Assembly: GCF_037076355.1 (NCBI RefSeq)
Contig: NZ_AP026968.1
Location: 574,501 to 638,500, forward strand
Source of the DNA: Streptococcus parapneumoniae
GTDB taxonomy: Bacteria; Bacillota; Bacilli; Lactobacillales; Streptococcaceae
Direction of reading: 5' to 3'
DNA length: 64,000 bases
Positions within the stretch are counted from its first letter, which is position 1, and the number at the start of each line of letters is the position of its first letter. The notes under the pieces were generated by a model that did no database searches, was not told the DNA's origin, and saw only the letters and a program-made list of their open reading frames with translations. The position numbers and the translations under genes are program-made. Positions 8,526-20,500 of this stretch are shown piece by piece.

Positions 8526-9899
8526 ATGGCTAGAGAAGGCTTTTTTACAGGTCTAGATATTGGAACAAGCTCTGTCAAGGTGCTTGTGGCCGAGCAGAGA
8601 AATGGTGAATTAAATGTAATTGGCGTGAGTAATGCCAAAAGTAAAGGTGTAAAGGATGGAATTATTGTTGATATTGATGCAGCAGCAACTGCTATCAAGT
8701 CAGCCATTTCCCAAGCAGAAGAAAAGGCAGGTATTTCGATTAAATCAGTGAATGTCGGCTTGCCTGGTAATCTTTTGCAGGTCGAACCAACTCAAGGGAT
8801 GATTCCAGTAACATCTGATACCAAGGAAATTACGGATCAAGATGTTGAAAATGTTGTCAAATCAGCTTTGACAAAGAGTATGACACCTGACCGTGAAGTC
8901 ATTACCTTTATTCCTGAAGAATTTATTGTGGATGGTTTCCAAGGGATTCGTGACCCACGTGGCATGATGGGGGTTCGCCTTGAAATGCGTGGCTTGCTTT
9001 ATACAGGCCCTCGTACTATCTTGCACAATTTGCGTAAGACGGTTGAGCGTGCAGGTGTTCAGGTTGAAAATATTATCATTTCGCCACTAGCAATGGTTCA
9101 ATCAGTTTTGAACGAAGGTGAACGTGAATTTGGTGCTACAGTGATTGATATGGGGGCAGGTCAAACGACTGTCGCTACAATCCGCAACCAAGAACTCCAA
9201 TTCACACATATTCTCCAAGAAGGTGGAGATTATGTAACTAAAGATATCTCCAAGGTTTTGAAAACCTCTCGCAAATTAGCAGAAGGCTTGAAACTGAATT
9301 ACGGGGAAGCCTATCCGCCTCTTGCAAGCAAAGAAACCTTCCAAGTAGAAGTTATTGGAGAAGTAGAAGCAGTCGAAGTGACGGAAGCCTACTTGTCAGA
9401 AATTATTTCTGCACGAATCAAGCACATCCTTGAACAAATTAAGCAAGAATTAGATAGAAGACGTCTATTGGAGCTCCCTGGTGGAATTGTCTTAATCGGT
9501 GGAAATGCTATTTTACCGGGTATGGTAGAATTGGCTCAAGAAGTCTTTGGCGTTCGTGTCAAACTCTATGTTCCAAACCAAGTTGGTATCCGTAATCCAG
9601 CCTTTGCGCATGTGATTAGTTTATCAGAATTTGCTGGACAATTGACAGAAGTCAATCTTTTGGCTCAAAGAGCGGTCAAGGGTGAAGTTGCTCTGACTCA
9701 TCAACCAATTAGTTTTGGGGGAATGATACAGAAAACAGCTCAGTTTGTACAATCAACGCCTGTTCAACCAGCTCCTGCTCCAGAAGTAGAGCCGGTGGCG
9801 CCTACAGAACCAATGGCGGATTTCCAACAAGCTTCACAAAATAAACCGAAATTAGCAGATCGTTTCCGTGGCTTGATCGGAAGCATGTTTGACGAATAA
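8526..9899 (+). CDS. ftsA: Cell division protein FtsA
   Basis: 457 residues. Actin-like fold with phosphate loop GLDIGTSSVKV at the N-terminus, second ATP motif VIDMGAGQTTVA near residue 205 and GGIVLIGGNAILPG near 320. The C-terminal amphipathic helix (ADRFRGLIGSMFDE) is the membrane-targeting sequence that tethers FtsZ. A proline-rich linker (QPAPAPEVEPVAP) precedes it. The ATG at 8526 follows an out-of-use ATGTA at 8521. ftsZ begins 16 nt later with GAGGAAAA as ribosome binding site. Confidence 0.97.
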   Translation: MAREGFFTGLDIGTSSVKVLVAEQRNGELNVIGVSNAKSKGVKDGIIVDIDAAATAIKSAISQAEEKAGISIKSVNVGLPGNLLQVEPTQGMIPVTSDTKEITDQDVENVVKSALTKSMTPDREVITFIPEEFIVDGFQGIRDPRGMMGVRLEMRGLLYTGPRTILHNLRKTVERAGVQVENIIISPLAMVQSVLNEGEREFGATVIDMGAGQTTVATIRNQELQFTHILQEGGDYVTKDISKVLKTSRKLAEGLKLNYGEAYPPLASKETFQVEVIGEVEAVEVTEAYLSEIISARIKHILEQIKQELDRRRLLELPGGIVLIGGNAILPGMVELAQEVFGVRVKLYVPNQVGIRNPAFAHVISLSEFAGQLTEVNLLAQRAVKGEVALTHQPISFGGMIQKTAQFVQSTPVQPAPAPEVEPVAPTEPMADFQQASQNKPKLADRFRGLIGSMFDE

Positions 9900-9912
9900 A
9901 GAGGAAAAATAA

Positions 9913-11175
<1,263 letters not shown>

Positions 11176-11179
11176 GTAA

Positions 11180-11851
11180 ATGAATGTAAAAGAAAATACA
11201 GAACTTGTTTTTCGAGAAGTCGCAGAGGCGAGTCTGAATGCTCATCGCGAGAGTGGCTCAGTCTCTGTCATTGCAGTTACCAAGTATGTAGATGTACCGA
11301 CAGCGGAAGCCTTGCTTCCGCTAGGTGTTCATCATATCGGTGAAAATCGTGTCGATAAGTTTCTGGAAAAATATGAAGCTTTAAAAGATCGAGATGTGAC
11401 TTGGCATTTGATTGGTACCTTGCAAAGACGTAAGGTGAAAGATGTCATTCAATACGTTGATTATTTCCATGCCTTGGATTCAGTCAAGCTAGCAGAGGAA
11501 ATTCAAAAAAGAAGTGACCGAGTCATCAAGTGTTTTCTTCAAGTAAATATTTCTAAAGAAGAAAGCAAACACGGTTTTTCGAGAGAGGAACTGCTGGAAA
11601 TCTTGCCAGAGTTAGCCAGACTAGATAAGATTGAATATGTTGGTTTAATGACGATGGCACCTTTTGAGGCTAGCAGTGAGCAGTTGAAAGAGATTTTCAA
11701 TGCGACCCAAGATTTACAAAAAGAAATTCAAGAAAAACAAATTCCAAATATGCCTATGACCGAGTTAAGTATGGGAATGAGTCGTGATTATAAAGAAGCG
11801 ATTCAATTCGGTTCCACCTTTGTTCGTATAGGTACATCATTTTTTAAGTAG
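11180..11851 (+). CDS. ylmE: YggS/YlmE-family PLP-binding protein
   Basis: 223 residues, an alanine-racemase-like TIM barrel without the second domain. The PLP lysine lies in VIAVTKYVD, followed by HHIGENRVDKF and the C-terminal SMGMSRDYKEAIQFGSTFVRIGTS, all family signatures. It buffers free pyridoxal phosphate and affects amino-acid balance. Located immediately after ftsZ as in other Gram-positive division clusters. Confidence 0.93.
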   Translation: MNVKENTELVFREVAEASLNAHRESGSVSVIAVTKYVDVPTAEALLPLGVHHIGENRVDKFLEKYEALKDRDVTWHLIGTLQRRKVKDVIQYVDYFHALDSVKLAEEIQKRSDRVIKCFLQVNISKEESKHGFSREELLEILPELARLDKIEYVGLMTMAPFEASSEQLKEIFNATQDLQKEIQEKQIPNMPMTELSMGMSRDYKEAIQFGSTFVRIGTSFFK

Positions 11852-12399
<548 letters not shown>

Positions 12400-12400
<1 letters not shown>

Positions 12401-12663
12401 TGATTTTTTTAATTCGTATGATTTATAATGCAGTAGATATTTACTCCCTGATTTTGGTGGCCTTTGCTGTCATGTCTTGGTTTCCAGGCGCCTACGAATC
12501 AAGTTTAGGTCGTTGGATTGTAGCGTTGGTAAAACCAGTGCTTGCTCCCTTGCAACGCCTGCCTTTACAGATAGCGGGTCTTGATTTATCTGTTTGGGTT
12601 GCGATTGTTTTGATTCGATTTTTAGGAGAAAACCTAGTCCGTTTTCTGGCGATGATAGGATGA
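12400..12663 (+). CDS. ylmG: YggT-family membrane protein YlmG
   Basis: 87 residues with two hydrophobic segments (about 5-27 and 60-85) separated by the conserved loop SSLGRWIVALVKPVLAPLQRLP. YggT/YlmG proteins are small membrane proteins of poorly defined role in division clusters. The start overlaps the sepF stop, and the stop overlaps the ylmH start in ATGA. Confidence 0.9.
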
Positions 12664-13445
12664 ATAAAGGGATTTACCAGCATTTCTCCATAGAAGATCG
12701 TCCATTTCTTGACAAGGGAATGGAATGGATAAAGAAGGTAGAAGATAGCTATGCTCCTTTTTTAACTCCTTTTATCAATCCTCATCAGGAGAAGCTATTA
12801 AAGATTTTGGCCAAAACTTATGGTCTTGCTTGTAGCAGTAGTGGGGAGTTCGTCTCGAGTGAGTATGTTCGAGTTTTATTATACCCAGATTATTTCCAAC
12901 CAGAGTTTTCAGATTTTGAAATATCTCTCCAGGAAATAGTGTATTCCAATAAATTTGAACACTTAACGCATGCTAAGATTTTAGGGACAGTCATCAATCA
13001 ATTAGGGATTGAACGGAAACTTTTTGGAGATATCCTAGTAGATGAAGAACGGGCGCAGATTATGGTCAATCAGCAATTTCTTCTTCTCTTTCAAGATGGA
13101 TTAAAGAAAATTGGCCGTATACCCGTTTCGCTGGAGGAACGTCCTTTCACCGAGAAAATAGATAAGCTAGAGCAGTACCGAGAGCTGGATTTATCTGTGT
13201 CTAGTTTCCGATTAGATGTTCTTTTATCAAATGTTTTAAAACTATCTAGGAATCAAGCAAACCAGTTGATTGAAAAGAAACTTGTCCAAGTAAATTATCA
13301 TGTGGTAGACAAATCAGATTATATTGTTCAAGTTGGAGACTTGATTAGTGTAAGAAAATTTGGGCGCTTGAGATTGCTTCAAGATAAGGGACAAACAAAA
13401 AAAGAGAAGAAAAAAATAACCGTCCAGTTATTATTAAGTAAGTGA
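12660..13445 (+). CDS. ylmH: S4-domain RNA-binding protein YlmH
   Basis: 261 residues from the ATG at 12660 (MNKGIYQHFS), which overlaps the ylmG stop; a longer frame back to 12594 is only read-through of ylmG. The N-terminal domain is YlmH-specific, and a C-terminal S4 RNA-binding domain (SSFRLDVLLSNVLKLSRNQANQLIEKKLVQVNY) follows. YlmH proteins bind ribosomes and help rescue stalled nascent chains. Downstream divIVA starts 9 nt later. Confidence 0.9.
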   Translation: MNKGIYQHFSIEDRPFLDKGMEWIKKVEDSYAPFLTPFINPHQEKLLKILAKTYGLACSSSGEFVSSEYVRVLLYPDYFQPEFSDFEISLQEIVYSNKFEHLTHAKILGTVINQLGIERKLFGDILVDEERAQIMVNQQFLLLFQDGLKKIGRIPVSLEERPFTEKIDKLEQYRELDLSVSSFRLDVLLSNVLKLSRNQANQLIEKKLVQVNYHVVDKSDYIVQVGDLISVRKFGRLRLLQDKGQTKKEKKKITVQLLLSK

Positions 13446-13453
13446 GGAATAGA

Positions 13454-14335
13454 ATGCCAATTACATCATTAGAAATAAAGGACAAAACCTTTGGAACTCG
13501 ATTCAGAGGTTTTGATCCAGAAGAAGTCGATGAATTTTTAGATATTGTGGTTCGTGATTACGAAGATCTTGTTCGTGCGAATCATGATAAAGATTTGCGT
13601 ATTAAGAGTTTAGAAGAGCGTTTGTCTTACTTTGACGAAATGAAAGATTCATTGAGCCAGTCTGTATTGATTGCCCAAGATACAGCTGAGCGAGTGAAAC
13701 AGGCGGCGCATGAACGTTCAAACAATATCATTCATCAAGCAGAGCAGGATGCGCAACGCTTGTTGGAAGAAGCTAAATATAAGGCAAACGAGATTCTTCG
13801 TCAAGCAACTGATAATGCTAAGAAAGTTGCTGTTGAAACCGAAGAATTGAAGAACAAGAGTCGTGTCTTCCACCAACGTCTTAAATCTACAATTGAGAGC
13901 CAGTTAGCTATTGTTGAATCTTCAGATTGGGAAGATATTCTCCGTCCAACAGCTACTTATCTTCAAACCAGTGATGAAGCCTTTAAAGAAGTGGTTAGCG
14001 AAGTGCTTGGAGAACCGATTCCAGCTCCAATTGAAGAAGAACCAATTGATATGACACGTCAGTTCTCTCAAGCAGAAATGGCAGAGTTACAGGCTCGTAT
14101 TGAGGCAGCCAATAAAGAATTGGCTGAATTTGAAGCTCAGGCTAAACAGGGAGTGGAAAATCCAACTCCTGTAGTGAGTCCTCAAATGGAAGAAGAGCCT
14201 GCTCATCCAGTTGGTCCAATGTACGAAGAACCAGAAGTAGCTCCAGTACATCCTTCGGCTCCAACACCAGCTACAGAAACGTTTGATTCAGCACCAGGAT
14301 TTGAAGCACCGCAAGAATCCGTTACAATTTTATAA
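13454..14335 (+). CDS. divIVA: Cell division initiation protein DivIVA
   Basis: 293 residues starting at the ATG of MPITSLEIKDKTF; a GTG four codons upstream overlaps ylmH and is less likely. The N-terminal membrane-binding domain contains the conserved FGTRFRGFDPEEVDEFLD. Long coiled coils follow (residues ~30-150 and 195-235), then a proline/glutamate-rich tail ending in ESVTIL. It senses negative curvature at septa and poles and organises division and peripheral wall growth in cocci. Last gene of the cluster. Confidence 0.96.
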   Translation: MPITSLEIKDKTFGTRFRGFDPEEVDEFLDIVVRDYEDLVRANHDKDLRIKSLEERLSYFDEMKDSLSQSVLIAQDTAERVKQAAHERSNNIIHQAEQDAQRLLEEAKYKANEILRQATDNAKKVAVETEELKNKSRVFHQRLKSTIESQLAIVESSDWEDILRPTATYLQTSDEAFKEVVSEVLGEPIPAPIEEEPIDMTRQFSQAEMAELQARIEAANKELAEFEAQAKQGVENPTPVVSPQMEEEPAHPVGPMYEEPEVAPVHPSAPTPATETFDSAPGFEAPQESVTIL

Positions 14336-14339
14336 GAAA

Positions 14340-14560
14340 TATTCTGAGAACAATATCTTATCCTTATATTTCCAGCGAGCAGGAGATGGTGTGAGTCCTG
14401 CATTCCCTAACGATAAGATTATCCTCTCAAAAACTCAAGTCTGAATGGAGTAAGATTTGACGTTCCCCACGTTACGGGATAAGAGGGAGAAAGACTAGAT
14501 CTTTTTCCGAATAAAGGTGGTACCACGATTTTCGTCCTTTTTGGCAGTCGTGGTTTTTAA
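14340..14560 (+). promoter_or_regulatory. T-box leader of ileS
   Basis: The T-box sequence AATAAAGGTGGTACCACG is at 14510-14527. The competing terminator is ACCACGA (14522-14528) / TCGTGGT (14548-14554) followed by a T run. Upstream structured sequence (14372-14480), including GAGCAGGAGATGGTGTGAG, fits Stem I. Uncharged tRNA-Ile is expected to stabilise the antiterminator and allow ileS transcription. The exact specifier codon was not assigned. Confidence 0.92.
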
Positions 14561-14587
14561 TTTGTTATTATTTATAAAGGAGATACC

Positions 14588-17380
14588 ATGAAACTCAAAG
14601 ATACCCTTAATCTTGGGAAAACAGCTTTCCCAATGCGTGCAGGCCTTCCGACCAAAGAGCCAGTTTGGCAAAAGGAATGGGAAGATGCAAAACTTTATCA
14701 ACGTCGTCAAGAATTGAACCAAGGAAAACCTCATTTCACCTTGCATGATGGCCCTCCATACGCGAACGGAAATATTCACGTTGGACACGCTATGAACAAG
14801 ATTTCAAAAGATATCATTGTTCGTTCAAAATCAATGTCAGGTTTTTACGCACCATTTATCCCAGGTTGGGATACTCATGGTCTGCCAATCGAGCAAGTTT
14901 TGGCAAAACAAGGTGTCAAACGTAAAGAAATGGACTTGGTTGAGTACTTGAAACTTTGTCGTGAATACGCTCTTTCTCAAGTAGATAAACAACGTGAAGA
15001 CTTTAAACGTTTGGGTGTTTCTGGTGACTGGGAAAATCCATATGTGACTTTGACTCCTGACTATGAAGCAGCCCAAATCCGTGTCTTTGGTGAGATGGCT
15101 AATAAAGGCTATATCTACCGTGGTGCAAAACCAGTTTACTGGTCATGGTCATCTGAGTCTGCCCTTGCCGAAGCCGAGATTGAATACCATGACTTGGTTT
15201 CAACTTCTCTTTACTATGCCAACAAGGTTAAGGACGGAAAAGGTATCCTAGATACAGATACTTATATCGTAGTCTGGACAACAACTCCATTTACCATCAC
15301 AGCTTCTCGTGGTTTGACTGTTGGTGCAGATATTGATTACGTTTTGGTTCAACCTGCTGGTGAAGCTCGTAAGTTTGTGGTTGCTGCAGAATTATTGACT
15401 AGCTTGTCTGAAAAATTTGGCTGGGTTGATGTTCAAGTCTTGGCAACTTACCGTGGTCAAGAACTCAACCACATCGTAACAGAACACCCATGGGATACAG
15501 CTGTAGATGAATTGGTGATCCTTGGTGACCACGTTACAACTGACTCTGGTACAGGTATTGTCCATACAGCCCCTGGTTTTGGTGAGGACGACTACAATGT
15601 TGGTATTGCTAATGGTCTTGAAGTCGCAGTGACTGTTGACGAACGTGGTATCATGATGAAGAATGCTGGTCCTGAGTTTGAAGGTCAATTCTATGAAAAG
15701 GTAGTTCCAACTGTTATCGAGAAACTTGGTAACCTCCTTCTTGCCCAAGAAGAAATCTCTCACTCATACCCATTTGACTGGCGTACTAAGAAACCAATCA
15801 TCTGGCGTGCAGTACCACAATGGTTTGCCTCAGTTTCTAAATTCCGCCAAGAAATCTTGGATGAAATTGAAAAAGTGAAATTCCACTCAGAATGGGGTAA
15901 AGTCCGTCTTTACAATATGATTCGTGACCGTGGTGACTGGGTCATCTCTCGTCAACGTGCTTGGGGTGTTCCGCTTCCAATTTTCTACGCTGAAGATGGT
16001 ACAGCGATCATGACTGCTGAAACTATTGAACACGTGGCTCAACTCTTTGAGGAACATGGTTCAAGCATTTGGTGGGAACGTGATGCTAAGGACCTCTTGC
16101 CAGAAGGATTTACTCATCCAGGTTCACCAAATGGAGAGTTCAAAAAAGAAACAGATATCATGGACGTTTGGTTTGACTCAGGTTCATCATGGAATGGAGT
16201 GGTAGTAAACCGTCCTGAGTTGACTTACCCTGCAGACCTTTACCTAGAAGGTTCTGACCAGTACCGTGGTTGGTTCAACTCTTCACTCATCACATCTGTT
16301 GCCAACCATGGCGTAGCACCTTACAAGCAAATCTTGTCACAAGGTTTTGCTCTTGACGGTAAAGGTGAGAAGATGTCTAAATCTCTTGGAAATACCATTG
16401 CTCCAAGCGATGTTGAAAAACAATTTGGTGCAGAAATCTTGCGTCTCTGGGTAACAAGCGTAGACTCAAGCAACGACGTGCGTATCTCTATGGATATCTT
16501 GAGCCAAGTTTCTGAAACTTACCGCAAGATCCGTAACACTCTTCGTTTCTTGATTGCCAATACATCTGACTTTAATCCAGCTCAAGATGCAGTCGCTTAC
16601 GATGAACTTCGTTCAGTTGATAAGTACATGACGATTCGCTTTAACCAGCTTGTCAAGACCATTCGTGATGCTTATGCAAACTTTGAATTCTTGACAATCT
16701 ATAAGGCATTGGTGAACTTTATCAACGTTGACTTGTCAGCCTTCTACCTTGATTTTGCCAAAGATGTTGTTTACATCGAAGGTGCCAAATCATTGGAACG
16801 CCGTCAAATGCAGACTGTCTTCTATGACATTCTTGTCAAAATTACCAAACTCTTGACACCAATCCTTCCTCACACTGCGGAAGAAATCTGGTCATATCTT
16901 GAGTTTGAAGCTGAAGATTTTGTTCAATTGTCAGAATTACCAGAAGCTCAAACTTTTGCTAATCAAGAGGAAATCTTGGATACATGGGCTGCCTTCATGG
17001 ACTTCCGTGGACAAGCTCAAAAAGCCTTGGAAGAAGCGCGTAATGCAAAAGTTATCGGTAAATCACTTGAAGCACACTTGATAGTTTATCCAAACGAAGT
17101 TGTGAAAACTCTACTTGAAGCAGTAAACAGCAATGTGGCTCAACTCTTGATCGTGTCAGACTTGACCATCGCAGAAGGACCAGCTCCAGAAGCTGCCGTT
17201 AGCTTCGAAGATGTCGCCTTTACAGTTGAACGCGCTGCAGGTGAAGTATGTGACCGCTGCCGTCGCATCGACCCAACAACAGCAGAACGTAGCTACCACG
17301 CAGTTATCTGTGATCACTGTGCAAGCATCGTAGAAGAAAACTTTGCGGACGCAGTCTCAGAAGGATTTGAAGAGAAGTAA
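14588..17380 (+). CDS. ileS: Isoleucyl-tRNA synthetase
   Basis: 930 residues, class I synthetase. The HIGH motif appears as HVGH ([16 protein letters not shown]) and KMSKS is intact ([10 protein letters not shown]). An editing CP1 domain lies between about residues 200 and 400, and a C-terminal zinc finger has CDRC and CDHC pairs. It charges tRNA-Ile. Sequence is of the bacterial housekeeping type, not the eukaryote-like mupirocin-resistant type. Controlled by the T-box leader directly upstream. Confidence 0.98.
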   Translation: MKLKDTLNLGKTAFPMRAGLPTKEPVWQKEWEDAKLYQRRQELNQGKPHFTLHDGPPYANGNIHVGHAMNKISKDIIVRSKSMSGFYAPFIPGWDTHGLPIEQVLAKQGVKRKEMDLVEYLKLCREYALSQVDKQREDFKRLGVSGDWENPYVTLTPDYEAAQIRVFGEMANKGYIYRGAKPVYWSWSSESALAEAEIEYHDLVSTSLYYANKVKDGKGILDTDTYIVVWTTTPFTITASRGLTVGADIDYVLVQPAGEARKFVVAAELLTSLSEKFGWVDVQVLATYRGQELNHIVTEHPWDTAVDELVILGDHVTTDSGTGIVHTAPGFGEDDYNVGIANGLEVAVTVDERGIMMKNAGPEFEGQFYEKVVPTVIEKLGNLLLAQEEISHSYPFDWRTKKPIIWRAVPQWFASVSKFRQEILDEIEKVKFHSEWGKVRLYNMIRDRGDWVISRQRAWGVPLPIFYAEDGTAIMTAETIEHVAQLFEEHGSSIWWERDAKDLLPEGFTHPGSPNGEFKKETDIMDVWFDSGSSWNGVVVNRPELTYPADLYLEGSDQYRGWFNSSLITSVANHGVAPYKQILSQGFALDGKGEKMSKSLGNTIAPSDVEKQFGAEILRLWVTSVDSSNDVRISMDILSQVSETYRKIRNTLRFLIANTSDFNPAQDAVAYDELRSVDKYMTIRFNQLVKTIRDAYANFEFLTIYKALVNFINVDLSAFYLDFAKDVVYIEGAKSLERRQMQTVFYDILVKITKLLTPILPHTAEEIWSYLEFEAEDFVQLSELPEAQTFANQEEILDTWAAFMDFRGQAQKALEEARNAKVIGKSLEAHLIVYPNEVVKTLLEAVNSNVAQLLIVSDLTIAEGPAPEAAVSFEDVAFTVERAAGEVCDRCRRIDPTTAERSYHAVICDHCASIVEENFADAVSEGFEEK

Positions 17381-17500
17381 GGTTGAAAAGTCTCTATGCG
17401 TCTAGTATATAAAAATCAGTTATTCCAAGTTTATAATCTCTCTTGTGAGATGCTAAAGTTTAATGAGAATTGGTTTTGCTAATACTAGGAGAAAGTAAGT

Positions 17501-17545
17501 ATGCTAAAATCGCAAGATTGTTTTTCTTGCGATTTCTTAAACTAG
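17501..17545 (+). CDS. Possible 14-residue leader peptide before the M26 protease
   Basis: ATG at 17501 is preceded by AGGAGAAAG at good spacing and encodes MLKSQDCFSCDFLN, ending at TAG 17543-17545. An 11-bp inverted repeat lies wholly inside it. It ends 18 nt before the protease ATG. No family is recognised; the peptide is a candidate only. Confidence 0.3.
   Translation: MLKSQDCFSCDFLN
17507..17535 (+). terminator. Hairpin in the 5' leader of the M26 gene
   Basis: AAATCGCAAGA / TCTTGCGATTT, 7-nt loop, followed by CTTAAAC. It could terminate ileS read-through or act as an attenuator. Only 28 nt separate it from the protease ATG, too few for a promoter, so a transcript expressing the protease must cross it. 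Confidence 0.55.
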
Positions 17546-17563
17546 TGAGGAAAAATAAACATT

Positions 17564-20500
17564 ATGAGACAAACAAATGTTAGAGGAAGCTTGTCCCTCC
17601 GTGGCTTTAGAAAATTGAGAACAGGTGCAATTGTTGCGACAGGTGTCATTTTGCTAGGTCTGGGCTTTTTAGCTCCAACTGTGTCAGCCAGTGAACAAGA
17701 TGGTGTCTGGGTAGCCAGAACAGTTGAGGAAGTGAAAGCTGACCTTCAAAAAGAAGGTGATTTATTTAAGTATGTCATTAAGTGGGGAGATACATTAAGT
17801 GTTATCAGCGAAGCAAGCAATATCCCGGTAGATGTACTCCAAGAAATGAATCAAGCTTCAGGTAAGAATTTATTCTTACCACACAATGAATTGTACTTTA
17901 CTGAAGCTGAAACGGTTTCAGATACAGTCACAAAACACAAGATTGTCATCAAAGAAAGTGGTGCAAGTGGCGAAGTTCGCACTTACGAAGTCTTGCTCAA
18001 GAAAGATCAGGAAACAAAAGCTGTTACCTTTGAATTAACAGATGTCACTGAGAAAGTTGAAAAAATGACTGTGAACTATAGCCTAGTTTATCAGCCTGTA
18101 TCAGCACCAGTAGTGGAAAGAGCGGAAGAATCGGGTGAAGAACCTGCTTCAGAAGCACCAGCAGAGACAAGCCCAGAAGTTAAAGAAGAAACAGAAGCTC
18201 CAGTAGCACCAAAAGCAGAAGAGCCAACTGTAACAACGCCAAAAGCAGAAAAACCAGTGTCTCCAGCACCAACAGAATCAGCGCCAGAGGTAGAAAAACC
18301 AGCTGAGCCTAAAGAAGCAGAATCAACACCTGAAGGAACATTTACAGGAACAGCAGAATCAGCACCAGATTCAACAGAATTAGTGGCAAATGGAGCTTCA
18401 GGAAGAACAGAAGGGGCTTCAGAAGTAACTCCAGGAGTAACAGGAAAAGAAACTGAAGAATCAGGAACAGAAGCACCTACAACTCCAAAAGAAGATACAC
18501 CTGAAGGAACAGTTTCAGAAGGAGAAACAGGAACAGAGTCAGCAGAATTGGCTGAACCAAAAACAGAAGCACCTACAACTCCAGAAAATAAAGAAGAACA
18601 ACCAGGTGCAACAGAAGCACCGGAACCAAAAGTAACAGAGTCCGAGGCAGCGAAACCAGCTCCAAAAGAAGCAGGAACAACAGCAGGAAATGAAGTAAAA
18701 GAAACTGAAGAAGCAGGAACAGGTTCAGAAGTAGCTACAACAGGTGCACCAGCAGCGGAAGGAAGTTCAGAAGCGACTCTAGGTTCAACAGAAGAAGCTT
18801 CAGGAACAACACCAAAAGCAGAAGTTTCAGAAGCACCAGTGGTAGAGGCTACAACTTCAGGAGAACAAAGCCAACCAGCAGAAGAAACTCCAGCACCATC
18901 AAAACCAGAAACCCCAGCTTCAACAGAAGCAGCTACAGAGGCTACAACTTCAAGTGAAGTAGGCAATGCAGAAGAAACCTCTGTTGAGGAGACAGGAAAA
19001 CAAGATAGCGCAACAAATACACCGTCAGCTGAGTCTAAAGAAGAAGCGGTAACAACACCAGAAGCAACAGAAAAAGAAGCAAAAGCAGAAGAGTCAGCAG
19101 AACCAGGAACATCTGCAACTGTGGAATCAACACCAGCAGGAGAAGAAGGTAAAGCCGAAGCAACGGAAGAAGCTGAAGAACCAGGAATAATAGCAGAAGC
19201 AACCCCAGCACCAAAAGAATCAGGAGAAGAAGGTAAAGCGGAGGATTCAGTTTCTTCAACTGAATCTTCATCAACTGCTTCTGAAGGGGAGTCAACAGCT
19301 ACGCAGCCAGCTGTAGAAGAAGAAACAGATTCAACATCGGAAGCTGAAGAACTTGCAACTACGGAAACAGCAACAGCACCAAAAGCGGAAGAGCCAGAGG
19401 CGGCAACCCCAGCTTCAGAAGTACCATCAGAATCAGAGTCGAAAGAAGAAGATTCATCTGCAGGGGATACAACAGTTACAGAAGAACAGCCGGCTTCAGA
19501 AACTGTCTCTGAAGGTGGGTTACCAGCTACACAACCAGCTGGAGAAGAAAATAAATCCGAACCAACGTCAGAAACTTCAACTATTCCATCTGTAGATGCT
19601 ACAAATGATTCAGGTAATTCAGAGTCATCACCTTCAGTAACAGAAGGCAATAAAGAAGAAACAAATTCACAAAATACTGAAGCTTCGACTGTGAACGAAA
19701 ACTCAGAATCATCTAATTCAGATTCAGAAAAACCACAGGGTGATGAACCAGCTGTACAAGTAGGATCAGACCCAACAGCGTCAACAGAAGGAACATCTAC
19801 AGGAAAAGAAGAATCAGCACCAAAAGCAGAAGAAAAACAAGTCGACAAGAAACTAGAGCTTAGGAATATTTCAAATGTGGAATTATTTACAGTAGAAAAT
19901 AATAAATATCGACATGTAACCTCATTTGATACGGTTCCAAATAATCCTAGTAACTACTTTATGAAAGTAAAATCAGAGAAGTTTAAAGATGTGATGTTAC
20001 CTGTCTCAAGTATTACAAGTGTCAGAAGAGATAATCAAGAAGTATATAAAATTGTTGGTCGAGCAAATGATTTAATTCAACATGAAAATGATAGTACTGT
20101 AGAAAATTATACTTATTATTTACCAAAAACTATTAATAGTGAAAACGAAGTTTATACATCATTTAAAAATCTAGTAGAAGCAATGAATAGAAATTTACAT
20201 GGTACGTTTCGTTTAGGAGCAACTATGGATGCTCGTGAAGTAGAACTTTCGGATGGTCAAGAAAGTTATATAAATCAAGAATTTAGTGGTACATTAATAG
20301 GTACAAACAATGATAAGAACTATGCTATATATAACTTGAAAAAACCGTTATTTAAAGTTTTAAATCATGCTGCTATTCAAGATCTTTCAATAAAAGAAGC
20401 TAATGTTTCTTTGAAAGAAGATGCTGCTACAATAGCGAAAGAGGCGAATAATGGTACTACAATTACAAATGTTCATTCATCAGGTGTAATTGCTGGTGAG

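Noticed and set aside
18091..19848. 585-codon open frame on the minus strand inside the M26 gene
   Set aside because: It is the shadow of the biased GAA/GCA/ACA/CCA repeats of the acidic stalk. It has no ribosome binding site, its product is an artificial Ser/Ala/Val/Gly repeat, and the plus-strand protein is clearly the real one.
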